Below are positions 1-5,375 of a stretch of 6,471 nucleotides of DNA, in pieces (within the stretch, counting starts at the first letter, position 1; each line of letters opens with the position of its first letter). Where the stretch lies: positions 1 to 6,471 of the forward strand of contig CACZAK010000436.1 of assembly GCA_902779075.1 (NCBI GenBank), read 5' to 3'. Below the pieces are notes generated by a model. The model was not told the DNA's origin, did not search any database, and worked only from the letters and a program-made list of their open reading frames with translations. This DNA is from an uncultured bacterium. GTDB lineage: Bacteria > Verrucomicrobiota > Kiritimatiellia > RFP12 > UBA1067. A program made the position numbers and the translations under genes.

Positions 1-171
1 GTACCGCTGGCTCTTCCTGTTGAGAAACCGCGCCATGCGCTTCAGCACATAGTGGTTCACCTTCCGAAAGACCCTCGACGGGTAGCCGACCGAGTAGAAC
101 GCGCCCCACCCCTCCAGCAATTTTCGAAGTCTGATGCCAGAAGTCCGAAGCCCCTCCGATTGAAAACGGCG
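1..171 (-). pseudogene. Group II intron reverse transcriptase/maturase, C-terminal fragment
   Basis: The minus-strand frame is open from a TAA at 174-172 to the window edge and encodes 57 residues. It contains KLLEGWGAFYSVGYPSRVF followed by NHYVLKRMARFLNRKSQRY. This matches the conserved end of group II intron-encoded proteins (LLRGWGNYF, then R..R.LNRRSQR), the maturase/thumb region that binds intron RNA during splicing and mobility. The reverse transcriptase palm with YADD, which should lie upstream, is absent: the frame closes at 174 and nothing to the right of it resembles RT. The gene is therefore truncated at its N-terminal side, and its C-terminal end lies outside the window. Loss of the 5' side is the usual outcome of incomplete target-primed reverse transcription of group II introns, but simple deletion is equally possible. 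Confidence in the family is good; the exact left limit of homology (about residue 15) is uncertain. Confidence 0.8.
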
Positions 172-173
172 TT

Positions 174-203
174 ACAATAACACATCACTCAGTGATTTGT
201 CAA
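174..203 (-). promoter_or_regulatory. Candidate leftward promoter with a palindromic operator in its spacer
   Basis: On the minus strand a perfect -35 TTGACA (203-198) is followed after 18 nt by TATTGT (179-174), which carries a TGT extended -10 element. A perfect 6-1-6 palindrome, ATCACT-C-AGTGAT (184-196), sits in the spacer, which is where a repressor site would block polymerase. Transcription would run into the group II intron remnant, so no intact target gene is visible. It may be a relic or may serve something beyond the window. The call rests only on sequence match. Confidence 0.3.
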
Positions 204-222
204 GCCCTCCGGCGGCTTTTTT
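202..222 (+). terminator. Possible weak intrinsic terminator, plus strand
   Basis: AAGCC (202-206) pairs with GGCTT (214-218) around a 7-nt loop and is followed by a run of six T (217-222). It could end plus-strand transcripts, but no plus-strand gene is visible to its left and it overlaps the candidate -35 box on the other strand, so it may be fortuitous. Confidence 0.25.
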
Positions 223-249
223 GCGGAAATGACCGCGCCCGATCCGTCA

Positions 250-305
250 CGTTCCGACCTGTAATCTCAATTGTTCCAAACTGAAATATCACGCTACGGA
301 ACGGG
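250..305. repeat. REP-like palindromic repeat, one full and one partial copy, downstream of hicA
   Basis: Bases 271-305 match 4210-4244 at 28 of 35 positions in the same orientation, sharing AATATCACG and CGGAACGGG. GTTCC (273-277) can pair with GGAAC (298-302). A partial copy, CGTTCCGACCTGTAATCTCA, lies just before it at 250-269. Both full copies lie at the 3' end of a minus-strand gene: this one 54 bp beyond hicA, the other across the stop codon of the HTH-Fic gene. That position and the hairpin fold suggest a dispersed REP-like element acting in termination or mRNA 3'-end protection. No T-run follows on the minus strand, so it is not a standard intrinsic terminator. Confidence 0.5.
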
Positions 306-312
306 CGGATAC

Positions 313-328
313 GGCGGCGGAACGTTGA
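313..328. repeat. Left copy of a 16-bp direct repeat flanking hicBA
   Basis: GGCGGCGGAACGTTGA here matches GGCGACGGAACGTTGA at 856-871 at 15 of 16 positions in the same orientation. Each copy is followed within 6-14 bp by TGCCGTC (335-341 and 886-892). The two copies bracket the toxin-antitoxin pair. Confidence 0.45.
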
Positions 329-358
329 TACTGGTGCCGTCACCGTCTTGCCACGCCA

Positions 359-565
359 TTACTCCGCATCGCCTTCACCATCTGTGTCTGGTGCAGAGAG
401 GCGCTTGATGATTGCACGGGCGGTAAACTCCTTTATCTCGCGATGGCGCGGCACGGGCTGGCAGTCACCCGTTATCACATTTCGATAGAAGTCATGCTTT
501 CCGATCGTGCGAACCAGTACACACCCCTCTGCGATAATACGAGCGATAAGATCGCGACGCTTCAT
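359..565 (-). CDS. hicA: HicA-family mRNA interferase toxin
   Basis: This is a 68-residue protein of usual HicA length with the double-stranded-RNA-binding-like fold of the family. HicA cleaves mRNA and halts translation until neutralised by HicB. Visible family features are the opening MKRRDLI, the GKHDFYR segment with the expected catalytic His at residue 24, and the closing VPRHREIKEFTARAIIKRL, which matches the conserved 'VPrH.eI...T...IIKqL' end. I chose the ATG at 565 rather than a start 27 nt upstream: a GGAG lies about 7 nt ahead of it, and its ATGA overlaps the TGA of hicB, the typical coupled arrangement. The antitoxin gene comes first, the reverse of E. coli hicAB but common elsewhere. 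Expression should depend on the promoter upstream of hicB. No defect is visible, so the toxin is probably active. Confidence 0.88.
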   Translation of the reverse strand: MKRRDLIARIIAEGCVLVRTIGKHDFYRNVITGDCQPVPRHREIKEFTARAIIKRLSAPDTDGEGDAE

Positions 566-771
566 GCGAACTCCATCACGCCTGAACAGCATGGAACGGC
601 AGATGGTATCTCCCCCTCAGACACCATGACGTTTATGCCGTTGCGAAGATCACGGAGCATATACTGCAGTTCATCAAGGGTGTCACCCTCCGTCAGATAA
701 TCCGGGTAATCGTTCCAATATCCGATAAATCCACCTTCCTTTGCGGGCCAGTATGTGTAAGGAATGTTCAT
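562..771 (-). CDS. hicB: HicB-family antitoxin (short form)
   Basis: This 69-residue protein matches the partial RNase-H-fold domain of HicB antitoxins: GGFIGYWNDYPDYLTEGDTLDEL, then LRDLRNGI and a GEIPS turn near residue 54. HicB binds HicA and masks its active site. The start ATG at 771 is preceded by AAAGGA about 10 nt upstream and by a perfect TATAAT. The protein ends just after the core domain and has no added ribbon-helix-helix or HTH, so either autorepression uses another mode or it does not bind DNA directly. It overlaps hicA by 4 nt (ATGA), which makes the pair an operon. Residues 59-62 read PCCS, an unusual cysteine pair in this tail. Confidence 0.85.
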   Translation of the reverse strand: MNIPYTYWPAKEGGFIGYWNDYPDYLTEGDTLDELQYMLRDLRNGINVMVSEGEIPSAVPCCSGVMEFA

Positions 772-781
772 CTTCTGTTTG

Positions 782-803
782 TCCTTTCGCGGATATTATA
801 CCA
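782..803 (-). promoter_or_regulatory. hicBA promoter (extended -10) and ribosome binding site
   Basis: The minus strand reads TGGTATAAT (803-795), a perfect -10 hexamer with a TGn extension, which allows transcription without a good -35 (the hexamer 17 bp upstream is only AACACG). AAAGGA (787-782) lies 10 nt before the hicB ATG. The -10 sits inside an imperfect inverted repeat, GGATAT/ATATTTCC (791-810), a possible site for autoregulation by the HicAB complex. Confidence 0.6.
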
Positions 804-855
804 TATTTCCGCGCAGACGTGTTGGATGAAAGAAACGAACACGCCCAGCGCGCTT

Positions 856-871
856 GGCGACGGAACGTTGA
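856..871. repeat. Right copy of the 16-bp direct repeat flanking hicBA
   Basis: GGCGACGGAACGTTGA is the partner of the copy at 313-328, 543 bp away. The hicBA operon with its promoter lies exactly between the two copies. Confidence 0.45.
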
Positions 872-993
872 CTGCGTGACTTGGATGCCGTCGGAATGAC
901 CACAGATGTTACTATGCAAACCAGGGGCCGACCACTGGGCGGCCCGGAGTGGATGCGGCGGCGGTCCCGGCGAGCCGCCCGCACCCACTGGTA

Positions 994-1014
994 CAACGCG
1001 CTGCCAGCGCGTTG
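994..1014 (-). terminator. Perfect hairpin after the surface protein gene
   Basis: CAACGCGCTG (994-1003) and CAGCGCGTTG (1005-1014) are perfect 10-bp arms around one base, 7 bp beyond the stop codon of the surface protein gene. The fold is very stable and well placed to end or protect the transcript. There is no T-run on the minus strand, so it is not a textbook rho-independent terminator. Confidence 0.5.
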
Positions 1015-1021
1015 CTGTGGG

Positions 1022-2380
1022 CTACCTGACGATGATCATCATCCCCGTGCGGATATAGATGCCGTCGTCCTTCTTGACGATGCGGTACTTCCTTCCGGCG
1101 TCCTCCGCACTGCGGACGAACGTGAGCGTGTCGAGGTTCGTCGGCGCGGTCGTCCATCCGATGATCTTCGAAGGATGTCTGTTCGTGCCGAGCTTCAGCG
1201 CGATCGTCGCGCTGTCGGCGAAGGAAATCTTGCGGCCCGCTTGCGTGCCGTCCAGGCTGAACGTCCCCGTGTTCTCCGAAAGGTCGAGCGTCGCGCCGTC
1301 CGCGAGCCTGATGTTCGGGAAGTCAGGCAAGAGACACTTGAGCGTACCGCCGACGCAGAGCGTCTTAGTGCCGTAATGCGTCGCGTCGGGATCGGTGAAC
1401 GTGAGATTGCGGATGCCGGTGACATCGGAAGCTACGTAGCTTGTCTTGAGCGTCAAATCAACGCCGGTCGCGTCAGTGTTGCCGTCGATGAAACAAACGT
1501 AGTGCATGTCTCCCGTTTCTTCGGACACCTTGATCGATCCGTTCGTGATCGTACAGCTCTCGATGTAGAAGTGGTCGCCAAACAACTTGATGTCAAGTTC
1601 GTGTCCGCCAAGGTTCATGCGCGACTGCCCGAGGGTCCCGTACTCGTACGCGCGCATCGCGTAGGAATTCGTAAGCGCGAAAAGCGAGTCCTTCGAGAGC
1701 AGCACCGTTCCGAGCAGCGAGTCGGCGACATTGTGAGCGGCACGCAAGCCGGAGTTCACGAACGTGCCGCCGTCCATCACTAGGGGATACTTTCCGAACG
1801 CGTACTGCCCGTTGACGTCGAACGTCGCGCCTTCGCGAACGATTATCTGCGGCACGCGCCCGAAATAGACGTCGTTGATGTTGCTCGACCTGACGGTCGA
1901 TGTCTCGTACTGGCGGAACTGGAGCGTCCAGTCGCCCGGCTCCATGATCTCGACGACCTTGCCGTAATAGCGGAAACTGCCGTCGTCCGCCGTCACGGAC
2001 ATGACGTGGTTCGTTTCGCCGTTGTGTATCAGCAGCACATGGAACGGCTCGTCGCGCCTGTCCGGGTTCCCGCAAATTGAACACGTGAACCACAGCGCAT
2101 ACGCGCCGGGATCGTCGATGCGCATCGTCTGCTCGAACCAGGCATCGCCGCCGTTTGCATACGTGCGCAGATATGCAGAGTATTTGCCGACAAAGGAACC
2201 CGTACCCGCCCATGTGCCATTGTCGGTCGAGAGCCCCACGTTCACGCCATCGCACGTCCAGTGCGGATTTTCCGTCCAATTCGTTGAACTCGCGTACTGG
2301 TAGCTTACACTTATGCTCCCCTCGTCGAACGAACCGTTCTTCAGGAGGTTGTTCTCCTCCAGCACGGGCGCGAACACCAC
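1022..2380 (-). CDS. Large secreted surface protein, C-terminal part (after the frame break)
   Basis: This is the continuation, in another frame, of the gene that begins at 3954. Adding one base near 2411-2413 joins the two parts into a protein of about 977 residues. In joined numbering, residues 535-701 are a jelly-roll, carbohydrate-binding-like domain opening NNLLKNGSF and carrying NWTENPHWTCDG, clearly a duplicate of a domain before the break (373-530). Residues 702-955 look like a right-handed beta-helix or autotransporter-passenger region, with repeated 'GATFDVNG', 'GGTFVNSG' and 'GATLDLSENTG' turns. The last residues are KYRIVKKDDGIYIRTGMMIIVR. No outer-membrane beta-barrel, LPXTG or PEP-CTERM signal is present, so anchoring is unexplained. 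The first codon given is a GTG inside the old reading frame and is unlikely to be a true start; alone this part has no signal peptide. Its function is probably glycan or host-surface binding; no catalytic motif was seen. Confidence 0.7.
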   Translation of the reverse strand: MVFAPVLEENNLLKNGSFDEGSISVSYQYASSTNWTENPHWTCDGVNVGLSTDNGTWAGTGSFVGKYSAYLRTYANGGDAWFEQTMRIDDPGAYALWFTCSICGNPDRRDEPFHVLLIHNGETNHVMSVTADDGSFRYYGKVVEIMEPGDWTLQFRQYETSTVRSSNINDVYFGRVPQIIVREGATFDVNGQYAFGKYPLVMDGGTFVNSGLRAAHNVADSLLGTVLLSKDSLFALTNSYAMRAYEYGTLGQSRMNLGGHELDIKLFGDHFYIESCTITNGSIKVSEETGDMHYVCFIDGNTDATGVDLTLKTSYVASDVTGIRNLTFTDPDATHYGTKTLCVGGTLKCLLPDFPNIRLADGATLDLSENTGTFSLDGTQAGRKISFADSATIALKLGTNRHPSKIIGWTTAPTNLDTLTFVRSAEDAGRKYRIVKKDDGIYIRTGMMIIVR

Positions 2381-3954
2381 GTCGTCGATGCTATTCGCAA
2401 GAACCTTGTTCCCTGGATTTCAACGCGGCGGCTGAAATACTGCATGTTCGCGCTCGAAATGGCAAACCCGCAGAGTACGTTCGTCACGCCACCATGGATG
2501 AGATACGCCCGCAGCGTCGCGCCTTTGCGGCTGTTGTTGGGAACTGCCATGTAATTAAACGAGAAACGGTATTTGCCGGGATTCACAACGCGGAACGTCT
2601 GCTCGGCATGCGCCGGGCCGATATTCGCATCAGAACCATCCGACCGAAGGTACATCGCGAACACGCCGACGTTGATTGAAGCATCCACCCAAGTCCCGTT
2701 CGCCTGTGAAATTCCCGCATTCTTTCCGTCGCACGTCCAGTACGGATTCTCCGGCCATGCTGCGGAACTGGTGTACTGATACGTGTTGCCGTTCGTAATC
2801 ACGCACGCGTCGAAATTGCCGTTCATGAGAAGATTGTCGCCCGTAAGGCCGAACGGTTGACGGCGTCCCGGCGTACCGCACTTCAACACGCCCGCCTCAA
2901 TGTCCGTCCCGCCGTGATACGACTGGCACGGGTGCGTCGCGACGAACGTGCCGTCGCCCTGCTTGACGAGTTTTACGTTCCCGGAAATCTGCACCTCGCG
3001 GTTCTCCGTCGTCTCGCCAGCCGCCACGTTGACGCGGAGTTCGGAGGGCGTCGTCGCAGTATTGATGATCTGCCCGCCTTCGTCCGTTGTGTTCGTTCCG
3101 TAATCCGTGAACGTTCCCGTCGTCGGCGCGAGGAATGTCCCTGTTACAAGGTTGTAGAGGCCGACCTCGTCATCAGAGGCATCGGCGGTGCCCTTCGTGT
3201 CCTTCACGGGAACGATGTTGCATTTAAGGTCGCCGTCCCAGCCGTAGGCCCTAAACCAGTAGAACCTTCCCTTCATCTTGTTGCTGTTGTACTGGGAGAC
3301 GTTCCCGGCATCGTCGTAATCGACGATGGTGAGAATTGCGATCGGCCCAGGAGTCTCGACAAACGCACCGTCGCGGGTAACCCTAGAGGACGAGACCGTC
3401 CCATTGTCAATCCTCTTCGTTTCCGCCTTTGAACCGGACAGACTGCTCTCCACCGTAAGCAGATAGTCAACCCCCGTCGAATTGATTCCCAAGCTCGGCG
3501 ACGACTGTTTGCTGCCGTGGTCAACCCGAAATATAGCTTCCGAGTTCTTGAGGCAGGCAAAAGCCTGCGAACCTCCTGATTTGCGAGCGCCGTAAAGAAA
3601 CTGAAGGGAGATTGCGGAATGGCGCAATTTCGTCTCCACATGGTCTAACTTGAATGGCGTGTAGTCGGTCTGGACACACTGCGTACCATCGGCGGTGACG
3701 TATTCAAGTATCTGGTATCTGCCGTTTCCAAGCGTCGGATTTCCGCCGCCCTTGAGACCCTTGACGGTGAGGTTGTGCCCCGCGAGATCGACCGTCGCGC
3801 CATAAGCGACAGAAAGCACACCATCAACGGCCTCGTCGGTAGTGAGCGTGTAGTCCGCGTTGATCGTGCGGTCCGCCGCCAACGACGGCAACGCCGCCAC
3901 GCAAATTACCGCCGCTGAGACTGCGGCTTTCCATGTTTGTTTTCTCATGCTCAT
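2341..3954 (-). CDS. Large secreted surface protein, N-terminal part (frame broken near 2411)
   Basis: Start ATG at 3954: AGGAGA (3966-3961) lies 6 nt upstream, whereas the upstream ATG at 3984 has no such site. Residues 1-26 are a Sec signal peptide (basic MSMRKQTWK, hydrophobic AAVSAAVICVAALP, then SLA before ADRT). Residues 28-66 resemble beta-helix openings of large Kiritimatiellota-type surface proteins (INADYTLT, VDLAGHNLTV). Residues 80-285 resemble a LamG/concanavalin-like jelly roll (ILEYVTADGTQCVQTDYTP, FLYGARKSG, EVGLYNLVTGTFLAPTTGTF). Residues 326-358 match the autotransporter-associated strand repeat (LVKQGDGTFVAT...YHGGTDIEAGVLKC). Residues 373-530 begin the first of two jelly-roll repeats (NLLMNGNF, WPENPYWTCDG). 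After residue 515 the frame is lost and 22 aberrant residues lead to a stop. The correct continuation (NKVLANSIDDVVFAPV) is readable in the next frame. A promoter and hairpin leader precede the gene. Confidence 0.75.
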   Translation of the reverse strand: MSMRKQTWKAAVSAAVICVAALPSLAADRTINADYTLTTDEAVDGVLSVAYGATVDLAGHNLTVKGLKGGGNPTLGNGRYQILEYVTADGTQCVQTDYTPFKLDHVETKLRHSAISLQFLYGARKSGGSQAFACLKNSEAIFRVDHGSKQSSPSLGINSTGVDYLLTVESSLSGSKAETKRIDNGTVSSSRVTRDGAFVETPGPIAILTIVDYDDAGNVSQYNSNKMKGRFYWFRAYGWDGDLKCNIVPVKDTKGTADASDDEVGLYNLVTGTFLAPTTGTFTDYGTNTTDEGGQIINTATTPSELRVNVAAGETTENREVQISGNVKLVKQGDGTFVATHPCQSYHGGTDIEAGVLKCGTPGRRQPFGLTGDNLLMNGNFDACVITNGNTYQYTSSAAWPENPYWTCDGKNAGISQANGTWVDASINVGVFAMYLRSDGSDANIGPAHAEQTFRVVNPGKYRFSFNYMAVPNNSRKGATLRAYLIHGGVTNVLCGFAISSANMQYFSRRVEIQGTRFLRIASTTWCSRPCWRRTTS

Positions 3955-4017
3955 TTTGATTCTCCTTTTTTTGTTGTTGCCCATGTGGGTGGGTTGTTTA
4001 AGATTGGGCGTGAAACT

Positions 4018-4073
4018 CTTGCTGTTGTACGCTTGCTGTCGTGCGCGGAAAACAACAAGCGTACGACAACAAG
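4018..4073 (-). repeat. Long imperfect palindrome in the surface-protein leader
   Basis: Two 22-nt arms (4018-4039 and 4052-4073) are complementary at 19 positions around a 12-nt loop. In the minus-strand RNA two of the three mismatches become G-U pairs, so the fold is more stable in the sense of the surface protein mRNA. Each arm carries CTTG(C/T)TGT twice, separated by (T/C)GTACG, giving four copies of one octamer in mirrored order. It lies about 64 nt upstream of the start codon. Possible roles are an RNA regulatory hairpin, a dyad protein-binding site, or the remains of a small inverted-repeat element. Confidence 0.6.
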
Positions 4074-4090
4074 ATGTGTGCGGAAGGTTG

Positions 4091-4109
4091 AGCCGCCAAG
4101 ATGGTGGCT
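4091..4109 (-). promoter_or_regulatory. Second leader hairpin of the surface protein gene
   Basis: AGCCGCC (4091-4097) and GGTGGCT (4103-4109) form a 7-bp stem with a single G-T pair around a 5-nt loop, flanked by GGAA/TTCC that can extend it. Together with the palindrome at 4018-4073 it makes the roughly 200-nt leader strongly structured. Confidence 0.35.
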
Positions 4110-4160
4110 TTCCCAGTCAATGGGTACGAAACCTTTTGTCCACTAAAAACCATAAGTGGT

Positions 4161-4190
4161 ATTTTAACCGTAAACTAAGCCGTTTGTCAA
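4161..4190 (-). promoter_or_regulatory. Promoter of the surface protein gene
   Basis: On the minus strand a perfect -35 TTGACA (4190-4185) is followed after 18 nt by TAAAAT (4166-4161), five of six -10 positions. The predicted start near 4154 gives a leader of about 200 nt before the ATG at 3954, containing the two hairpins. A CCACT/AGTGG dyad (4140-4144, 4155-4159) overlaps the predicted start and could be an operator. Confidence 0.6.
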
Positions 4191-4209
4191 TTACAAAGAT
4201 AGATTATTT

Positions 4210-4244
4210 TCGTTCCGAACCGTAATATCACGGCGCGGAACGGG
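4210..4244. repeat. REP-like palindromic repeat across the stop codon of the HTH-Fic gene
   Basis: CGTTCCG (4211-4217) pairs with CGGAACG (4236-4242), and inside it CCGT (4220-4223) pairs with ACGG (4230-4233) around AATATC, giving an 11-bp stem with a small internal loop. It matches 271-305 at 28 of 35 positions. The stop codon of the HTH-Fic gene (4230-4228) lies in the inner loop and stem. There is no T-run on the minus strand; a TTATTTT run lies on the plus-strand side before it. Confidence 0.55.
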
Positions 4245-5160
4245 AATCCGCTTCGTCGGGCATGTTGTATTCATCAAGTTCATACGGTTTCAAATACCCC
4301 CCGCGCAACGTCTCCTCGTCAGTACACCATGCATCTTCGTTCTTGGAATAATCTTCATCCGGCTGCTCCAATACGCGCAGACGCCACCATCTAATCATCC
4401 CGCGATAGATGATCACGGGCGGATATCCGTTACGCATCAGGATGAAGTTGACCACCATGTATGCCGTGCGCTCAAGCTGTTCGTCGTATGGCTCCAGGGC
4501 GAGGAAGCGCACGAAGAAGTCCGCAGCCAGCCAGACGGGGTGTTTCTTGAGCGAACGGACGCGCTCCACGCACTTTTTCACGCACTTGCGTCCCTTCATA
4601 GGCTCGCGGTAGTTCGGATCGCCGCACAAGAGCAGTCCGTGCAGCTGTTCCACGAACCGCACCGAAAGCCATCGCCTTTCCTTCAACGCCGCCATAATGA
4701 AATTTATCGCAAGCTGGTGGTACTCCACGTCCTTCCGATTGCACTTCGGCTTGCCTTCAACCGCCCGTCCCGACAGTATCTCGCATACTTCGCCGAAGTT
4801 GAAGGACGAATATTTAAGCGTATGGAGATGGAACGCCGACCCGCGAACGAAGTATTCTAGAGCGTCATCTGGATTGCCGAGCCCCGCTTCCCGCGCATCG
4901 CGCACGGCGGCGTCGGCGTAGCGCAGGTGATTTGCAAGGTGCTTTGGAATGTGAGCCCCCCGGTGCTGGCGTCCGTCAGGTGGCCTCACGGCAACCGTGG
5001 GAATCGTCCATACGCCATCAATAGGCTTCGCGGCGTACACCTTGTCTTCGCGGCAAAGCTGCAACACGCGCCGCTTGGTCATTCCCCAGCGCTTTGCAGT
5101 CTGGGCGGCACTCTGCCGATCAGTGATTTCCGGGCGACTTTGTCTGAAATATTGTTCCAT
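4228..5160 (-). CDS. Winged-helix DNA-binding protein with a catalytically degenerate Fic domain
   Basis: This 310-residue protein fuses two domains. Residues 16-54 form a MerR/excisionase-like winged helix (SAAQTAKRWGMTKRRVLQLC, wing ending GVWTIP) of the kind fused to Fic in gut Firmicutes. Residues 105-252 follow the Fic fold: FNFGEVCEILSG, then VEGKP, then HPVWLAADFFVRFL, then RTAYMVVNFILMRNGYPPVII. At the active site, where Fic AMP-transferases have HPFxDGNGRTAR, this protein reads EPYDEQLERTAY (223-234): the catalytic His is Glu and GNG is QLE, while Pro, the RTA and all flanking helices are kept. The inhibitory (S/T)xxxE(G/N) motif is also lost; an ungapped alignment puts Lys116 in place of Glu. 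AMP transfer is therefore unlikely. The ATG at 5160 is chosen because the HTH begins just after it and the upstream frame opens only with TTG. It diverges from the replication gene, the position of a regulator. Its actual role is unknown. Confidence 0.8.
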   Translation of the reverse strand: MEQYFRQSRPEITDRQSAAQTAKRWGMTKRRVLQLCREDKVYAAKPIDGVWTIPTVAVRPPDGRQHRGAHIPKHLANHLRYADAAVRDAREAGLGNPDDALEYFVRGSAFHLHTLKYSSFNFGEVCEILSGRAVEGKPKCNRKDVEYHQLAINFIMAALKERRWLSVRFVEQLHGLLLCGDPNYREPMKGRKCVKKCVERVRSLKKHPVWLAADFFVRFLALEPYDEQLERTAYMVVNFILMRNGYPPVIIYRGMIRWWRLRVLEQPDEDYSKNEDAWCTDEETLRGGYLKPYELDEYNMPDEADSRSAP

Positions 5161-5169
5161 GGGCGCGGT

Positions 5170-5198
5170 ATTATACAGCAGGTGGGAAGGATATGCAA
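5170..5198 (-). promoter_or_regulatory. Promoter of the HTH-Fic gene, probably giving a leaderless mRNA
   Basis: TTGCAT (5198-5193), 17 nt, then a perfect TATAAT (5175-5170) on the minus strand. The ATG at 5160 is only 9 nt past the -10 box, so transcription would start at or within a few bases of the start codon. The intervening ACCGCGCCC contains no ribosome binding site, which fits leaderless translation. Confidence 0.6.
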
Positions 5199-5271
5199 GG
5201 GGTTTGTGAGGTGTGCTGTAACTCACACCTTTATTTCGCGCCAGAAAACCGCCCTTAAAACTCAATGTTTA

Positions 5272-5296
5272 TGCCATAATCATGCCGAATATGGCA
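5272..5296. promoter_or_regulatory. Inverted repeat in the divergent control region, candidate operator
   Basis: TGCCATA (5272-5278) and TATGGCA (5290-5296) are perfect 7-bp arms 11 bp apart, with a third CATGCCG half-site-like element between them. Centre-to-centre spacing is 18 bp, close to two helical turns. It lies between the HTH-Fic promoter and the rightward promoter, next to A-tracts (5302-5321). This suits binding by a dimeric regulator such as the neighbouring HTH protein, which is inferred from position only. Confidence 0.4.
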
Positions 5297-5335
5297 CGAT
5301 ATAAAAAAATATTAAAAAAAATTCATGCACGTCAG
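5297..5335. other. A-tract-rich stretch, possible bent or easily melted DNA
   Basis: This stretch contains two A-runs of seven and eight (5303-5309 and 5314-5321) separated by TATT, far more AT-rich than the genes on either side. Phased A-tracts bend DNA and often flank replication control regions. No coding is seen. It is followed by AAAACC-GGG-GGTTTT (5337-5351), a perfect 6-bp hairpin. Confidence 0.35.
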
Positions 5336-5347
5336 AAAAACCGGGGG

Positions 5348-5375
5348 TTTTCAGCAAATATGGCTTCTATATATT
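5348..5375 (+). promoter_or_regulatory. Candidate rightward promoter for the replication leader
   Basis: TTTTCA (5348-5353), 16 nt, then TATATT (5370-5375) give a plausible promoter with a start near 5382, just ahead of the structured leader. The -35 overlaps the right arm of the AAAACC/GGTTTT hairpin. A shifted -10 (TATATA, 5368-5373) is possible. Confidence 0.4.

Larger units (their letters stand above)
772..1021. other. Intergenic region between the surface protein gene and hicBA
   Basis: No gene is visible in this stretch. From the right it holds the hairpin at 994-1014, a very GC-rich self-complementary block at about 920-992 (for example GGCGGC pairing with GCCGCC, and CCACT at 932-936 with AGTGG at 948-952), the right copy of the 16-bp repeat (856-871), and the hicBA promoter. 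Open frames across it lack recognisable protein features. Confidence 0.5.

Noticed and set aside
250..305. Possible integron attC site around the CGTTCC/GGAACG repeats
   Set aside because: The ends do not match RYYYAAC/GTTRRRY core sites and no integrase is visible.
881..1783. Long plus-strand open frame opposite the surface protein gene
   Set aside because: It is Arg/Val-rich and low in complexity and is the antisense of a well-supported GC-rich gene; there is no domain, and no ribosome site was found.
2380..2425. Programmed ribosomal frameshift in the surface protein gene
   Set aside because: No slippery heptamer, internal Shine-Dalgarno site or downstream pseudoknot is evident; an indel or small deletion explains it better.
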